The notes: a model not told the origin generated them from the sequence alone. A stretch of 64,000 bases of DNA from Treponema vincentii (GCF_010365865.1 NZ_CP048020.1:1240001-1304000), one strand, 5' to 3'. Counted from the first letter of the stretch, positions 51,611 to 62,515 are shown. A program made the numbers and translations.

Positions 51611-53899
51611 TTATTCATTGGTTTTTATATTTTGCAGATGATCAGTGTGTGTAATCAGTGCATTGAGCGTACCGATTGATTCGCTCGTTTCGGCTTCTAC
51701 TCCGCGTGTTGTCTCAACTGCATCATTTAAACTTTTGATATTTGTGAACATAGCCGCTATTTCCGTATGTACTTTTTCGGTTGCTTGCAATAAGCTGGTA
51801 AAACTTTCATTGATTTTGTTTCTTAGTTCAGATACCTCGGTTTGTTCCTCTTGAACATCAACGGATTGATCAGCCAGCGATTGCATAGCGCTGTTCATTT
51901 TTTCTGCCTGTATATCGACGTCTTTTAAAAATGATGAAATATCTCCTAATATCGTCTGGAAGTTATTGACCTGTGTATTGATATTGTCAAAGCTTTTTCG
52001 CAACACATCCGAAGCTTCTGCAGAGTCTTTAATGCTTTTATTGATATGCTTTAAAATCTTACCGGTATTATCAGCTTCATACGCAGAGTTTTCTGCAAGT
52101 TTTCGTATCTCATCGGCAACAACGGCAAATCCTTTTCCCGCTTCTCCGGCATGGGCAGATTCTATTGCCGCATTCATAGCCAATAAATTCGTTTGCTCTG
52201 CGATAGCGGTAATAATTTGGTTTGTTTCCAGCAGGCTTTCCGAACTTTCGTAAATCGCATTGATAATATCCGTAACCGTTATTAAATGATGTTTACCGGC
52301 ATCACTTGCTTCACGGATGTAAGAAAAGTTATGATTTATTTCGTTGAACTTTTCCGTTAGTCCGTTAGTAGCATTATTCAACTGTTTAATTTGTGTTACC
52401 GTTTCTTCCGCCGCATCGGATTGCCGTTCAATTCCTTGGCGCATCGTATTCAAGAAAGCGTTAAAGCTGTCGGTTGCGTTTTGCGTACTCCGAAGCTGAT
52501 TACTTTGTTCGGACATTTCGGATCTTAACGTTTGCACTTGAATTGATAAGGCCTGCATTGCCTTTTCTGCTCCATCCATGTTTTGTGACAGAACCGTTTC
52601 TTGTTGTTGTAGCTTATCGCTAGTGTTTCTGATTTCATTAAATAAAAGTGTTTTTTGTTTGTTTGAATCCGACAGTTGTATTTTTATCTCCTCGCTTTGA
52701 CGATTGTAAATATGTGTTTTCCATGCAAAACCGAATGCCTGCGCTAATAAAAATGCGGAAAAACCGAAAGGCAGAAGGTTGCCTGTAGAAATAATCAGCA
52801 TACTATAAAGTAAATCATTGACAGTAAATAATATTAACGCAACGATACCGACGATAATAAATATCGCCCCTTCCCGTTTACGCATAAGCAGCTTGATGAT
52901 CAAATAAATGACATACACGATAATCATGACAATCACGAATTGGTGAACTTGTATGAGTTTTCCGTATATATAAGACGGTGTTACACAAATAAAGGCGGTG
53001 TATGTCAACGCTTCGATCATAATGATACGGTTAATAATTTTATGAGTATCTTTTGGATAGAGCGTAGCAAAATAACCGACTACGGAAAAACCGAGCAGTG
53101 CAAAGGTAAGGTAGTCGATTTTAGTATCAATACTCCACGGTAAAGAAGAAAAAAGGATTCTAAAGACCGGACCCTTTACCATGTTGCGGAGAACAACAAG
53201 GATGCTGAAGAATACGAACCATAGGATACTTTTATTATCCGGTTGAAATAGATAGAGCGCAAGGTGATACAGGATAATTGCTGCACCAAAACCGAAAACA
53301 AAGATCTCAATAAAGAGAAATGCAAAATTGGCGCTGTCGACTTTTGCCTTTGTCGAAAATCTAATGGTTTGGTAAATACCTCCGCGCGAATGAAAAAAGT
53401 TTGAAACTTGAATGGCAAGGAATACTTCAGTGATGTCTTTTGGAATATAATAGAGAATATCTGCTTCGCCACGGATCGATGCTTCTCGTGAAGCTCCAAC
53501 TCGTCCTGAATGGTCTTGTAATTCTCCATTCACATAGAGACTCCATGCTGAAACCGGAGAAGGAATTTGTATTGCCAATTCTGGGTGTCGTTCCGGTAAT
53601 AAAATCTGCAGCGTATAGGTACCGTATCCGAAAGCGGACATCTTTGTTCCGTCGGATAAAACGGTTGCGCTCCATTCTTTAGGACATTCGATAAATACTG
53701 CAGGGTTACGCACATCTTCCGGTGAAGAAAGTAGCTGACGATTATAGAATCCCATCTTACCGCTTATCGCAATAGTTTTAGCGCTGTTGAAGTTATTCCC
53801 GCGGAGATCGAGTACCCCGTTCTGAATGGTTTGGGGAAACACGGGGGCAAAGCATATACTCAAGATTAAAAACGCTGTAAGTCTTTTTATATGTTTCAT
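51611..53899 (-). CDS. 7TMR-DISM chemoreceptor (methyl-accepting protein with seven-helix input)
   Basis: 762 residues from the ATG at 53899 (AGGAGAGAGACA upstream); the frame is open 40 codons further without merit. Signal peptide 1-24, then a carbohydrate-binding-like DISMED2 domain (about 30-185; [17 protein letters not shown]), seven membrane helices (about 190-410) and a cytoplasmic MCP domain with tip [24 protein letters not shown] is absent. This architecture is uncommon and spirochaete-typical. Confidence 0.9.
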   Translation of the reverse strand: MKHIKRLTAFLILSICFAPVFPQTIQNGVLDLRGNNFNSAKTIAISGKMGFYNRQLLSSPEDVRNPAVFIECPKEWSATVLSDGTKMSAFGYGTYTLQILLPERHPELAIQIPSPVSAWSLYVNGELQDHSGRVGASREASIRGEADILYYIPKDITEVFLAIQVSNFFHSRGGIYQTIRFSTKAKVDSANFAFLFIEIFVFGFGAAIILYHLALYLFQPDNKSILWFVFFSILVVLRNMVKGPVFRILFSSLPWSIDTKIDYLTFALLGFSVVGYFATLYPKDTHKIINRIIMIEALTYTAFICVTPSYIYGKLIQVHQFVIVMIIVYVIYLIIKLLMRKREGAIFIIVGIVALILFTVNDLLYSMLIISTGNLLPFGFSAFLLAQAFGFAWKTHIYNRQSEEIKIQLSDSNKQKTLLFNEIRNTSDKLQQQETVLSQNMDGAEKAMQALSIQVQTLRSEMSEQSNQLRSTQNATDSFNAFLNTMRQGIERQSDAAEETVTQIKQLNNATNGLTEKFNEINHNFSYIREASDAGKHHLITVTDIINAIYESSESLLETNQIITAIAEQTNLLAMNAAIESAHAGEAGKGFAVVADEIRKLAENSAYEADNTGKILKHINKSIKDSAEASDVLRKSFDNINTQVNNFQTILGDISSFLKDVDIQAEKMNSAMQSLADQSVDVQEEQTEVSELRNKINESFTSLLQATEKVHTEIAAMFTNIKSLNDAVETTRGVEAETSESIGTLNALITHTDHLQNIKTNE

Positions 53900-53963
53900 T
53901 GTCTCTCTCCTTTTAAATTTACCGAGGCTGCATAAAGCGGGCAGCCTTAGTAATCCTTTGTTT

Positions 53964-55949
53964 CTATTCTTTGATACGGGCGGCAAGCGCTTGGGCGGTA
54001 AATCCGAGATGCTCTGCAACTTTTTTTGCGGGTCCCGATTCGCCGAAACGTTCTATCGAGAAAATATCTTTCTCCGGCGACTGTACCCAGCCTTCCCAGC
54101 CTTGTTTAACTCCGGCTTCCGCAACCATTACACGGCCGTTGTTACCGACTAGCTGCGCTTTACAGGAAGATGCTTGTGCATCCAGCAGCTCTTTCGACGG
54201 AACGGAAACAACCCGTACTTTTTTCGGAGCGGCGAGTTCTGCGGCTTCGCAGGCGAGGCTAACCTCGGAACCGGTTGCAAGTATCGTTACATCGGGCGTA
54301 CCGATCGTGTCTTTTACGATATAGCTGCCGGCGGCTTTCATCAGAGCTTTCCACTGAGGTTCGGCTTTTTCCAGTATGGGCAGATTCTGGCGGCTCAGTA
54401 TTAAACAGACCGGCCGGTCTTTCTGCTCAAGCGCGATTCTCCATGCGACGGCGGTTTCTTCCGCATCGGCAGGGCGGAGTACCAGTAGATTAGGAATGGC
54501 GCGGAGGCTTGCGAGTGTTTCCACCGGTTGATGGGTCGGGCCGTCTTCGCCGACAAAGATGGAGTCGTGGGTTAATACAAAAATAGAAGGGATGCGCATC
54601 AGCGCCGCGAGCCGGAGCGCCGGACGCAGATAGTCGGAGAACACGGCAAAGGTTGCGCAGAAGGCGCGGAAACCTCCGTGCAGCTGAATACCGTTGGTAA
54701 TCGTTGCCATCGCGAATTCTCTGATACCGAAGTGGATGTATCGTCCCTGCGGCGTTGCTGCGGTAAAGGATTGGGCATCCTGCAAGGCAACCGCATTCGG
54801 CCCCTGCAAGTCCGCCGAACCGCCGACGAGATTCGGGAATGCCTTTGCAAAAGCGTTCAGTGCGGTTTTAGAAGCCGCCCGCGTCGCAATCATTTCATCT
54901 TTTTTAAAGACAGGATCGGTAACACCGTCGAGTACGGCTTGATCGATGCCGCCTTGTACAAAGCTGCGATCCCATTCTTTGCGCTGTTCGGGATAGGCGG
55001 CGCTCCATGCGGCAAAGCGGCTATTCCAGTCCGCTTCCGCTTGAGCAAACTCCTTTTGCCGCTCTTCAAAATAACGGTAGGCTTCGGGGGCAACAAAGAA
55101 CTGCTTTGCAGGATCAAGCCCCAACGTCTTCTTTGCCTGCGCCAGCTTCTCTTGACCGAGCGGCGCTCCGTGTGCGGCGGCGGTTCCCTCAACGGCGGGC
55201 GCTCCCTTTCCGATCACCGAATCGAGTATGATGAGCGAGGGACGGGGATCTTTTTTTGCCTCCGCAGTGAGCTTTTCTATATCGCTGTAAGAATACATCG
55301 AACCGTGCAGCACCTGCCAACCGTAAGCCTCGTACCGCTTTGTAACATCTTCGGTAAAGGCGATATCGGTTGAACCGTCTATCGTAATATTGTTTTTATC
55401 ATAGTATACAATGAGCTTACCGAGTTTCAGCGTACCGGCAAGGCTCGATGCTTCGGAAGAAACGCCTTCCATTAAACAACCTTCTCCCACCAGCGCGTAG
55501 GTGTAGTGATCGACAATGCGGTACTCTTCGGTATTGAACCGCGCTGCCAGCATCGCTTCGGCAATCGCCATACCGACTGCGGTAGAAATGCCCTGACCGA
55601 GCGGCTCGGTGGTGGCTTCAACGCCGGGGGTGAGGCCGTATTCGGGATGCCCTGCACAGCGGGAACCGATCTGCCGGAATGAGCGGATATCGTCAAGCGA
55701 AAGATCGTAACCGGCAAGATGCAGCGCGGCATACAGGAGCATAGACCCGTGCCCCGCCGACAAGATGAACCGGTCGCGGTCTACCCATTGGGGATTTTTC
55801 GGATTATGCCGTAAAATTTTTGCATACAGCACCGCTGCGAGTTCGGCGGCTCCGAGCGGAAGCCCGGGATGGCCGGAATTGGCTTTTTCGATTGCATCGA
55901 TTGAAAGGCTCCGTATCGAAAGCGCTACGGCGTCAAGTTCTTTATTCAT
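53964..55949 (-). CDS. tkt: Transketolase
   Basis: 661 residues. ThDP motif [20 protein letters not shown]...[12 protein letters not shown]-terminal [20 protein letters not shown], and the pyrimidine-domain [16 protein letters not shown] with [14 protein letters not shown]. It exchanges two-carbon units in the non-oxidative pentose phosphate pathway. It is cytoplasmic. The stop is 64 bp upstream of the chemoreceptor start on the same strand, and it follows the MoxR gene by 15 bp. Confidence 0.97.
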   Translation of the reverse strand: MNKELDAVALSIRSLSIDAIEKANSGHPGLPLGAAELAAVLYAKILRHNPKNPQWVDRDRFILSAGHGSMLLYAALHLAGYDLSLDDIRSFRQIGSRCAGHPEYGLTPGVEATTEPLGQGISTAVGMAIAEAMLAARFNTEEYRIVDHYTYALVGEGCLMEGVSSEASSLAGTLKLGKLIVYYDKNNITIDGSTDIAFTEDVTKRYEAYGWQVLHGSMYSYSDIEKLTAEAKKDPRPSLIILDSVIGKGAPAVEGTAAAHGAPLGQEKLAQAKKTLGLDPAKQFFVAPEAYRYFEERQKEFAQAEADWNSRFAAWSAAYPEQRKEWDRSFVQGGIDQAVLDGVTDPVFKKDEMIATRAASKTALNAFAKAFPNLVGGSADLQGPNAVALQDAQSFTAATPQGRYIHFGIREFAMATITNGIQLHGGFRAFCATFAVFSDYLRPALRLAALMRIPSIFVLTHDSIFVGEDGPTHQPVETLASLRAIPNLLVLRPADAEETAVAWRIALEQKDRPVCLILSRQNLPILEKAEPQWKALMKAAGSYIVKDTIGTPDVTILATGSEVSLACEAAELAAPKKVRVVSVPSKELLDAQASSCKAQLVGNNGRVMVAEAGVKQGWEGWVQSPEKDIFSIERFGESGPAKKVAEHLGFTAQALAARIKE

Positions 55950-55964
55950 AGTTCCTCCAATATG

Positions 55965-56966
55965 TTACGGCTGCGGAATAAGTTCGAGCAGCTCGGCGAT
56001 AATTTCATCTGCACTGATATTTTCCGCGCTCGCTTCATACGAAAGTTTTAAGCGGTGGCGCAGAATAGGGTAGGCGAGAGTTTTTATGTCTTCTGGAAGA
56101 ACGTAGTCGCGTCCGTTTAAAAATGCCCGTATCTTTGAGCACCGGTAGAGGGCGATGCTCGCGCGGGGAGAGGCTCCAACGGTGATATAGCTGAGGTAAC
56201 TGCCGCGGGGCAGCTCTTCCCGTTTTTCGATAATGGGACGGGTTGCCGTAACCAGTGAAATAATGTATTCGTGTAAACCTTCAGTACAGCGGACGGCTTC
56301 GGCGCTTTTGCGGATGGTATGGAGCATATCGACGGAAAGAATTGCTTCGGTTTCGGGTGTTTGCATTTTTTTTACCGAAGCGGTGATATTCTCGCTTTTC
56401 AGCATGATGATGAGTTCATCTGCCGGTTTAGGGTAGGGGACAAAAAGTTTAAACAGGAAGCGGTCGAGCTCCGCTTCGGGAAGGGGGTAGGTGCCTTCCT
56501 GTTCAATCGGATTCTGGGTCGCAAGTACGAAAAACGGTGTGGGGAGCGGATAGCTCGTTTCTCCGATGGTAACCTGACCTTCCGCCATCGCTTCGAGCAA
56601 TGCGGATTGAACTTTTGCCGGAGCACGGTTTATTTCGTCAGCCAGCACTACGTGCGCAAAAAGCGGCCCCTTTCGTACCGCAAAGCGATGCGCGGTAGAA
56701 TCAAAGATGAGCGTTCCGGTGAGATCGGCAGGCAGCAAGTCGGGCGTGAACTGGATGCGTTTAAAACTTAATTGAGAAAGCTCCGCAAAAGTTCGTACCG
56801 TTAAGGTTTTGGCAAGACCGGGCGCCCCCTCCAATAACACGTGTCCGCCTGCAATATAAGCGACGAGAATGTCATCAATCAGCTGCTCCTGCCCAATGAC
56901 GGATACGGCCATTTGTTGTTTAAATGCAGCAACTCGCTGCAGCACTTCGGTTGGTAAGCTCTCCAT
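55965..56966 (-). CDS. MoxR-family AAA+ ATPase
   Basis: 333 residues. Walker A GAPGLAKTL, Walker B VLADEINRAPAKVQ and sensor 1 FFVLATQNPIEQEG identify MoxR. The C-terminal lid domain includes SPRASIALYR. MoxR ATPases act as chaperones for von Willebrand factor A proteins; a VWA gene lies at 59184, 3.2 kb away, separated by the sialidase, so a link is only possible. Confidence 0.95.
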   Translation of the reverse strand: MESLPTEVLQRVAAFKQQMAVSVIGQEQLIDDILVAYIAGGHVLLEGAPGLAKTLTVRTFAELSQLSFKRIQFTPDLLPADLTGTLIFDSTAHRFAVRKGPLFAHVVLADEINRAPAKVQSALLEAMAEGQVTIGETSYPLPTPFFVLATQNPIEQEGTYPLPEAELDRFLFKLFVPYPKPADELIIMLKSENITASVKKMQTPETEAILSVDMLHTIRKSAEAVRCTEGLHEYIISLVTATRPIIEKREELPRGSYLSYITVGASPRASIALYRCSKIRAFLNGRDYVLPEDIKTLAYPILRHRLKLSYEASAENISADEIIAELLELIPQP

Positions 56967-57113
56967 AATAACGAAAGTGTACGCATATTTTTCATTCTAT
57001 GCAAGATAAGGTAATTCTGTAACTTCTTATAATCTTATTCCTTGTATGTAGGCTGCATTTTACTTTTAATCATATTGATAGTGTTAAAAAGATCGATTTT
57101 AAAGGAGCCGCTT

Positions 57114-58669
57114 GTGAAAAGACTTTTTTCCTTATTTTGATTCTTGCCGGTGTGTTTATAATTAGCGGGTGTCCTCACTCTCCGAGAATATATAGTGTAA
57201 CCTTTGATACGCGTGGACTTACCACCCCACCGGCTCCGGTAACTGTTATTAAAAATCATACTATTTCTGCAACTGATATACCGAATCCTACGCATCCGAC
57301 ATGGAATTTTTCCGGCTGGTATAAAGATAAAAATTGCAATGCTCAATGGAATACGGCCTCCGATATCGCTATGGGGAATATGACGCTGTACGCAAAATGG
57401 ACTCCTAAAACTTTTTTAGAAAAGGAGTTATGGGAAAGTAAGAAAACTGAAGGAGCGACAAACTATTTTCGAATTCCGGCATTGGCACAGACAAAAGACG
57501 GGACGCTGATTGCCGTTACGGATTTACGGTACAATCATACTGCCGATATAGGCAGGTTCGGGCCTAATGGGGAGTGGAATCAACACTCCGATATCCATCG
57601 CGTGGATGTAATAGTTAAACGCTCTACCGATAACGGCTTGACGTGGGATAACAGCAGTACAAAAATTACAAATGCACCGGATAATTCCGTGAAATACGGT
57701 TATGGAGATGCCGCTATCGTAGCAGATAGGGAATCGGATAATGTACTGATTATTTGTGCTCACGGGGACACTCGCTACGGACATTATACAGCAGGAAATG
57801 CAAGTACGCGGCTTAAAGTCGTCAGGATTCGTTCCTCAAACGGAGGCAGAACCTTCACATCGCCTGAGGATATTACGACTTCCATTTACGGTTTAAACGG
57901 TAGTTGGGGAACGCTCTTTTTCGGTTCCGGGAAGATTATGCAGTCTCGCAAGATAAAAAAGGGTAGTTATTATCGTATTTATTCAGCAATTTTGATTACA
58001 GATACGGCAAAGCACCTCTTCGGAAATGCCGTATTGTACTCTGACGATTTCGGTGAAGCATGGCATGTTCTCGGTGGTGCAACAGTGTCGCCGATACCGA
58101 CCGGCAATGAAGCCAAGGTTGAAGAGCTTCCCGACGGCAGAGTACTGCTTTCAAGCCGCACTGAGAACGGACGTCTTTTTAATATCTTCACTTATACAAA
58201 TGAAGGAACTGCAAGCGGGCATTGGGAAAGCGCTCAAACTGCGCCGCTCGGAACGGAACGAGGTACGAACGGTGAAATATGTATTATAAAGGTTCGTAAA
58301 GCTGATACGAAAGCGCCGGTATATCTTGCATTACAGTCTATTCCCTTATCCTCAAAACCGCACCCTAAGAGCGGTGAACCGAACATCCGCAAGGATGTCG
58401 GCATCTATTGGCGCGTAATAGAAGAGAACATCAGTCTTTCGGCATTGGCAGATAAAAATCAGTGGAAAAAATATCAAGTATTTACCGGAGAGAGCGGGTA
58501 TTCGGCAATGGTAATGCAGCAGGATCACCGGATCGGCTTCTTATATGAGAAATATGATCATGTTACCAACCTTGGCGATATGAATGACGTATACGATATA
58601 TGTTATGAAAGTTTGCCTATCAGAACTATTACTAACGGCGAATACGAAGCGGCGTTTTTAACGGAGTAG
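57114..58669 (+). pseudogene. Exo-alpha-sialidase lipoprotein with a frameshift in the signal peptide
   Basis: AAAGGAG precedes GTG at 57114, which reads MKRLFSLF then stops; the main frame is open from before 57137 to 58669 but has no good start. One extra T in the six-T run (57124-57129) would give MKRLFFLILILAGVFIISGC, a perfect lipoprotein signal joined to the enzyme. Residues then form a Listeria-Bacteroides repeat (FSGWYKDKNC) and a sialidase propeller: YFRIPAL, Asp-boxes RSTDNGLTWDN, RSSNGGRTFTS and YSDDFGEAW. It removes terminal sialic acid from host glycans. Confidence 0.85.
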
Positions 58670-58680
58670 CAACATAGTTT

Positions 58681-59180
58681 CCGTAAGCCTTTTGAAAATA
58701 GACTGTCCAGAAGTGTACCTCCGTGTACACTTCTGGACGCGAGTTTTTGTTCCACAAAAACATCGCTGCTGCATGGAACCACGGACGTCCTGTCCGTTCT
58801 GGTACGTTGAGGATTTTCAGTAGCGGCACATACGGTATAATACCCTTTCCGTAAGCCTTTTGAAATGACGGTACAGATACAAGGAGTTAGGCAAAAAAGT
58901 ACCGCAGGCACGGTACAAAATGTACATCCCTGTACATTTTGTACCTACGTGTTTGCAGGGCAAACACGCTACTGACTAGAACCACCGCCGTCCTTGGCGG
59001 AATTGGTACGTTGAGGATTTTCAGTAGCGGCACATACGGTATAATTTCCGTAAGCCTTTTGAAATAGACGGTACAGATACAAGGAGTTAGGCAAAAAAGT
59101 ACCGCAGGCGTATCTTTGATACGTTGAGGACACTTTTTTGCCGTACGACGCAGTAGATGTGCCGTATATTTCAAAAGGTT
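58681..59180. repeat. Three tandem units of the hairpin element family
   Basis: Units begin CCGTAAGCCTTTTGAAA at 58681, about 58850 and about 59047. Unit 1: GTCCAGAAGTGTAC/GTACACTTCTGGAC (58705-58738), GTTTTTGT/ACAAAAAC (58743-58761), ACGGAC/GTCCGT (58781-58797). Unit 2: GGTACAAAATGTACA/TGTACATTTTGTACC (58912-58945, perfect 15 bp), CGTGTTTGC/GCAAACACG (58948-58968), then CTACTGA/TCAGTAG. Unit 3: short stems and the terminal GTATATTTCAAAAGG. It fills the gap between convergent sialidase and VWA genes. Minus-strand frames across it are not genes. Confidence 0.85.
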
Positions 59181-59183
59181 GGT

Positions 59184-60323
59184 CTAGTAGGTCTTATTAT
59201 GCGGCAATATAATCGGGAACAGTTTTACATCCTTTGCTTTTGCCGCTTCGATAACTCCCTCTTTCGTAATTGAACCTTGAGGGCGGGGATGGGGCGGGGC
59301 ATCGCCGATAAGGATCAGTTTACGGTCGGTATCCGCATCGGTGCGCCATTCAAGGTCGAGTCCCGCGTCGATGCCTTCGTAAACCGCTTCGGGGATGTCG
59401 CGGCCGCCGAATACGCTAAAACTCCTGAGCGCAGCGGAAAAACGATCGATATCCGAGGTAAAATCGGTTGCGGTTTTAGTCAGAAAATCATCATAGTAGT
59501 CCTTATAAAGGACAAGCCCTATCCGGTATGAATCATATTTGGGAAGTACCTTTTTCAATGAAGCCGCAAGTAGCTCTCTGACTTTTTTTATATCATCCTT
59601 CATACTTTCGGTTGCATCGATGACAAACACCACATCGAGTTTTTTGTGTTTCTTCGGCGTCAGAATTACTTCAATTGAGGGCATAATACCGTCGACGTTT
59701 TCAGAGTAGATCAGTTTATTGCCGCTCAAACGGGCAAGTTCCGAAAAAGAAGCGGCGGCCGGTTCGCTAAAGGCCGGATCATGTACTTCCTTAATTGATT
59801 TTTGCGTTACACGCAGTACGAAGGGGTTATCGCTAAAGGAGCCGGTATAATCGGCATACGGCTTCTCAAATGCGCGGATATTAAAAAATGTGCCGTCCAA
59901 TACCTGCACTTCGCCGTGTCTGTCCCATTCATAGCCGTAACAGATAATGTACGGTACCCAGATATGAAATGCTTCGCCGAGCGGCGTGTCTTTTTCGGGA
60001 CTGGAGTCTATCAGGCTGTAAAGCCGCTTTCCGCGGGTATCCAGCTCTTTGCCGTTTAGGATACGTTTTTCATCGCCGTTAATGCTGTTGTATTGGAAAT
60101 CACGGTATGCAAAGTTATCGAGCCGATTTTGAGGATCCTTTGTCGTCTCTGTCATCAAGATGGAAGCGATATCGGGCTTCTTTCGAATATAAAAGTGATA
60201 TCCGGCGCCCTTGGGGTCTTGAATAACCGCAAGATCGCTTTGGTCAAGCTCTAAATCCGCCCCAAATACGGGAAACAGGAATCCGATAAGCGCAATAACC
60301 GTAATAATACCGTTCTTTTTCAT
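59184..60323 (-). CDS. Exported von Willebrand factor A-domain protein
   Basis: 379 residues with a signal peptide (1-22). The N-terminal half (25-205) is a unique beta-rich domain. The C-terminal half is a VWA domain with a MIDAS site (VFVIDATESMKDDIKK, then later Asp in ILIGDAPPH). It is a periplasmic or surface adhesive/assembly protein. The hairpin array begins 4 bp after its stop. A MoxR ATPase at 55965 could be a functional partner, although MoxR partners are usually cytoplasmic. Confidence 0.85.
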   Translation of the reverse strand: MKKNGIITVIALIGFLFPVFGADLELDQSDLAVIQDPKGAGYHFYIRKKPDIASILMTETTKDPQNRLDNFAYRDFQYNSINGDEKRILNGKELDTRGKRLYSLIDSSPEKDTPLGEAFHIWVPYIICYGYEWDRHGEVQVLDGTFFNIRAFEKPYADYTGSFSDNPFVLRVTQKSIKEVHDPAFSEPAAASFSELARLSGNKLIYSENVDGIMPSIEVILTPKKHKKLDVVFVIDATESMKDDIKKVRELLAASLKKVLPKYDSYRIGLVLYKDYYDDFLTKTATDFTSDIDRFSAALRSFSVFGGRDIPEAVYEGIDAGLDLEWRTDADTDRKLILIGDAPPHPRPQGSITKEGVIEAAKAKDVKLFPIILPHNKTY

Positions 60324-60342
60324 ATCTTTAATATCGAACGGA

Positions 60343-62223
60343 TTACTTACGCGGCTTAATCTTTTTCTGCGCTTTTTCGAGATTTTTCTGTTTGCTTTCC
60401 TTTATATCCCATTCAACGTCGATGAGGCGGGCTTCCAAATCGGGGATTCTTTTGAGGTTGATACAGCTTTTCCGATGAATGATAACTCCTCTACCGTTGG
60501 CGACATAGCCGCAGATGGCAGAATCGGAGGTCGGTTTACAGCACCCTGCAAAACGTACGGGAAAGTTGGTAGAACCGCCGATGCGTATCCGCAATGCAGG
60601 GTTCTTCTTGGGATCCTTTTGAGCTGATTCAAGTTCCCGTTTTGCCGTTTCAGCTTCTTCCGGTGTTTCTTTGGGCGGACGCAACGCTTCTTTTGCCGAA
60701 TCTTCCGTAAGATCCGTTCGCTGTCCTTTTTCTTCTTTTTCACTGCGGAGCAGGTTTTCGTTCAACTGAAGCCAAGCACGGATTTTTTGACGAGCCCGCG
60801 TCGTATGGGCGTTTTCGTACTGGTTGTGCGTGGGGTGCGCGTTCGGGTGCGTGATAACCTCTACCACTTGTGTGTTTTTGAGCGGGCGAGAAAGCGGGAT
60901 GATGGCGCCGTCTGCTTTCGCGGATACGAGCTTTTCTCCTATCGACGAATGGATACGGTATGCAAAATCGACGGCGGTTGCACCGGCAGGCAACTCGATA
61001 ATATCACCCTTAGGAGTAAACACAAAAATCGAATCGCTTAATAAATCGCTTTTCAGTTCCGCGAGGAATTCTTCATTATTAAAGCGCTGTTGCGCGAGCG
61101 ACTTGACCTGCTGCACAAAAGATAATTCCTGCTCGTTCGCTGTTTTGTTCTTGCTGTGTTTTTTATACACCCAGTGGCTTGCAACGCCGCGTTCGGCTAT
61201 TTCGTGCATTTCGTGCGTGCGGATTTGGATTTCTAAGGTTTGGCCGCCTTTGCAGATAACGGTGGTGTGGAGACTTTGATAGCCGTTCGCTTTCGGCATC
61301 GCGATGTAATCCTTGAAGCGGCCTTCAAGCGGCTTCCATACCGTGTGCATCAGGCCGAGAATAGTATAGCACTCGTTCACGGTGGTGCATAAAATCCGCA
61401 CGGCGAGGAGGTCGTACAATTCATCCGCCGCCTTGTTCCGCTTTTTCATTTTTTGATAGATAGACCAAAAATGTTTGGCGCGGCTTTGCACCTTAACCTT
61501 GATTCCCGCTTTCTCCATCGTTTGATAGATGGTTTTTTCGGCGCTTTGCAAAAAGGCTTCCCGTTCTTTTTTCTTTGCTGCAACAACGGTTTTTATCTGA
61601 TCAAAGGCTTCGCGGTTGATGTATTTGAGACTTAAATCTTCAAGCTCATTTTGAACGGTGGAAATACCCATCCGCTGGGCAAGCGGCGCCCAGATTTCAC
61701 TGATTTCGCCGGCGATACTGCGTTGCCATTCCGCAGGGTATTCGGAAATATACCGAATCTTATCGAGCCGGTCGGCAAGCTGGACAATCATAACCCGTAA
61801 GTCACTTACGAGGGAAAAGAACATCTTGCACACGGTATCGGTATGTTCTTTGCTTTTGCCGTACAGCTTTACGTCGGAAAACTTTGCCGCCGCATTCAGG
61901 ATGTCCGCTACCGTATCTCCGAATTGTGCGCGCAGTTGATCATCCGGTAAAGTAAAGCTCCCGTCTTCGCTGTACAGCAGTGCACAGATGATACTTTCGG
62001 AATCCATTTCAAGCTCGGCAAGACTGTGCGCCATGCGTAGCGAATGAGCGGCGTCATGCGGAATGGGGGCGTCTGCAGCCGTATCGGGTATACGGTTTGC
62101 AAGCAAAAGATTCCACGCCGCGGTAATCCGGGCGGCGTCTTCAGGACTTTCCGCTTCCGCATAACAGGGATACTGCGCAAAAAAATGTTCAAGACTGCTT
62201 AAGTTTTCAACTTTTTGTATCAT
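60343..62223 (-). CDS. RelA/SpoT-family (p)ppGpp synthetase with degenerate hydrolase site
   Basis: 626 residues: HD region (about 20-190), synthetase (about 240-350; DLLAVRIL, YIAMPKANGYQSLHTT, EIQIRT), TGS (about 400-470; VFTPKGDIIELPAGATAVDF) and a C-terminal zinc-ribbon/RIS-like end (FAGCCKPTSDSAICGYV). No ACT domain follows. In the HD motif the His-Asp pair of active hydrolases is replaced by Tyr-Ser (ALLYSEDG), so hydrolysis is probably lost while synthesis is intact. It is the stringent-response enzyme of this genome unless another is present elsewhere. Confidence 0.92.
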   Translation of the reverse strand: MIQKVENLSSLEHFFAQYPCYAEAESPEDAARITAAWNLLLANRIPDTAADAPIPHDAAHSLRMAHSLAELEMDSESIICALLYSEDGSFTLPDDQLRAQFGDTVADILNAAAKFSDVKLYGKSKEHTDTVCKMFFSLVSDLRVMIVQLADRLDKIRYISEYPAEWQRSIAGEISEIWAPLAQRMGISTVQNELEDLSLKYINREAFDQIKTVVAAKKKEREAFLQSAEKTIYQTMEKAGIKVKVQSRAKHFWSIYQKMKKRNKAADELYDLLAVRILCTTVNECYTILGLMHTVWKPLEGRFKDYIAMPKANGYQSLHTTVICKGGQTLEIQIRTHEMHEIAERGVASHWVYKKHSKNKTANEQELSFVQQVKSLAQQRFNNEEFLAELKSDLLSDSIFVFTPKGDIIELPAGATAVDFAYRIHSSIGEKLVSAKADGAIIPLSRPLKNTQVVEVITHPNAHPTHNQYENAHTTRARQKIRAWLQLNENLLRSEKEEKGQRTDLTEDSAKEALRPPKETPEEAETAKRELESAQKDPKKNPALRIRIGGSTNFPVRFAGCCKPTSDSAICGYVANGRGVIIHRKSCINLKRIPDLEARLIDVEWDIKESKQKNLEKAQKKIKPRK

Positions 62224-62272
62224 CGTGTCATCCTCAGGAAATGGTAACCGCAGCAGATCGTGTTTTTAGCAG

Positions 62273-62513
62273 CCCCGCAAAATAATTGAGGTCTTGATCA
62301 ATTGGTCTGCTGTGATTGCCCTTCTGTAAAAATAAACTGTGTGAAATTTTTGACAAAATTTCACACGGAAGGGAACAACCGTTACACTAACCTTAGTGCG
62401 GTTGTTCCGATACGCCTTCGATTAGTCTGTCTTGGCCTGCTAAGTCCTGATGGATACGGATGTCCGAAAAGCCTGCGGTTTCAAAGAGCTTGCTTGCGGC
62501 TTGGGCATGGTAT
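62273..62513 (-). pseudogene. Duplicated prmC 3' end with an inserted hairpin pair
   Basis: The minus-strand sequence 62513-62411 encodes YHAQAASKLFETAGFSDIRI and HQDLAGQDRLIEGV, nearly identical to the C-terminus of prmC at the window's right end (63838-63952). Its last codons are replaced by a two-hairpin insert (about 62335-62410); similarity to the prmC downstream region resumes at 62294. There is no start or catalytic domain, so it is a dispersed duplicate fragment, not a gene. Confidence 0.8.
62335..62410. repeat. Two-hairpin insert in the prmC duplicate
   Basis: GTGTGAAATTTT-TGAC-AAAATTTCACAC (62339-62366) is a perfect 12-bp stem. GGAACAACCG...CGGTTGTTCC (62372-62408) encloses CACTAA-CC-TTAGTG. 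The unoccupied homologous site is at 63838-63846, where the flanks join directly, so about 75 bp was gained here or lost there. Confidence 0.8.
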
Positions 62514-62515
62514 TG

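Noticed and set aside
58603-59174. Two minus-strand frames with similar protein sequence (LRKGYYTVCAA / LTEIIPYVPLL)
   Set aside because: Their similarity reflects the repeated element units, not paralogous proteins.
34490-59180. Integron attC sites as an explanation for the hairpin arrays
   Set aside because: Treponema denticola has an integron, but I find no RYYYAAC/GTTRRRY core pairs at the element ends and no single long imperfect palindrome; the arrays have several separate stems.
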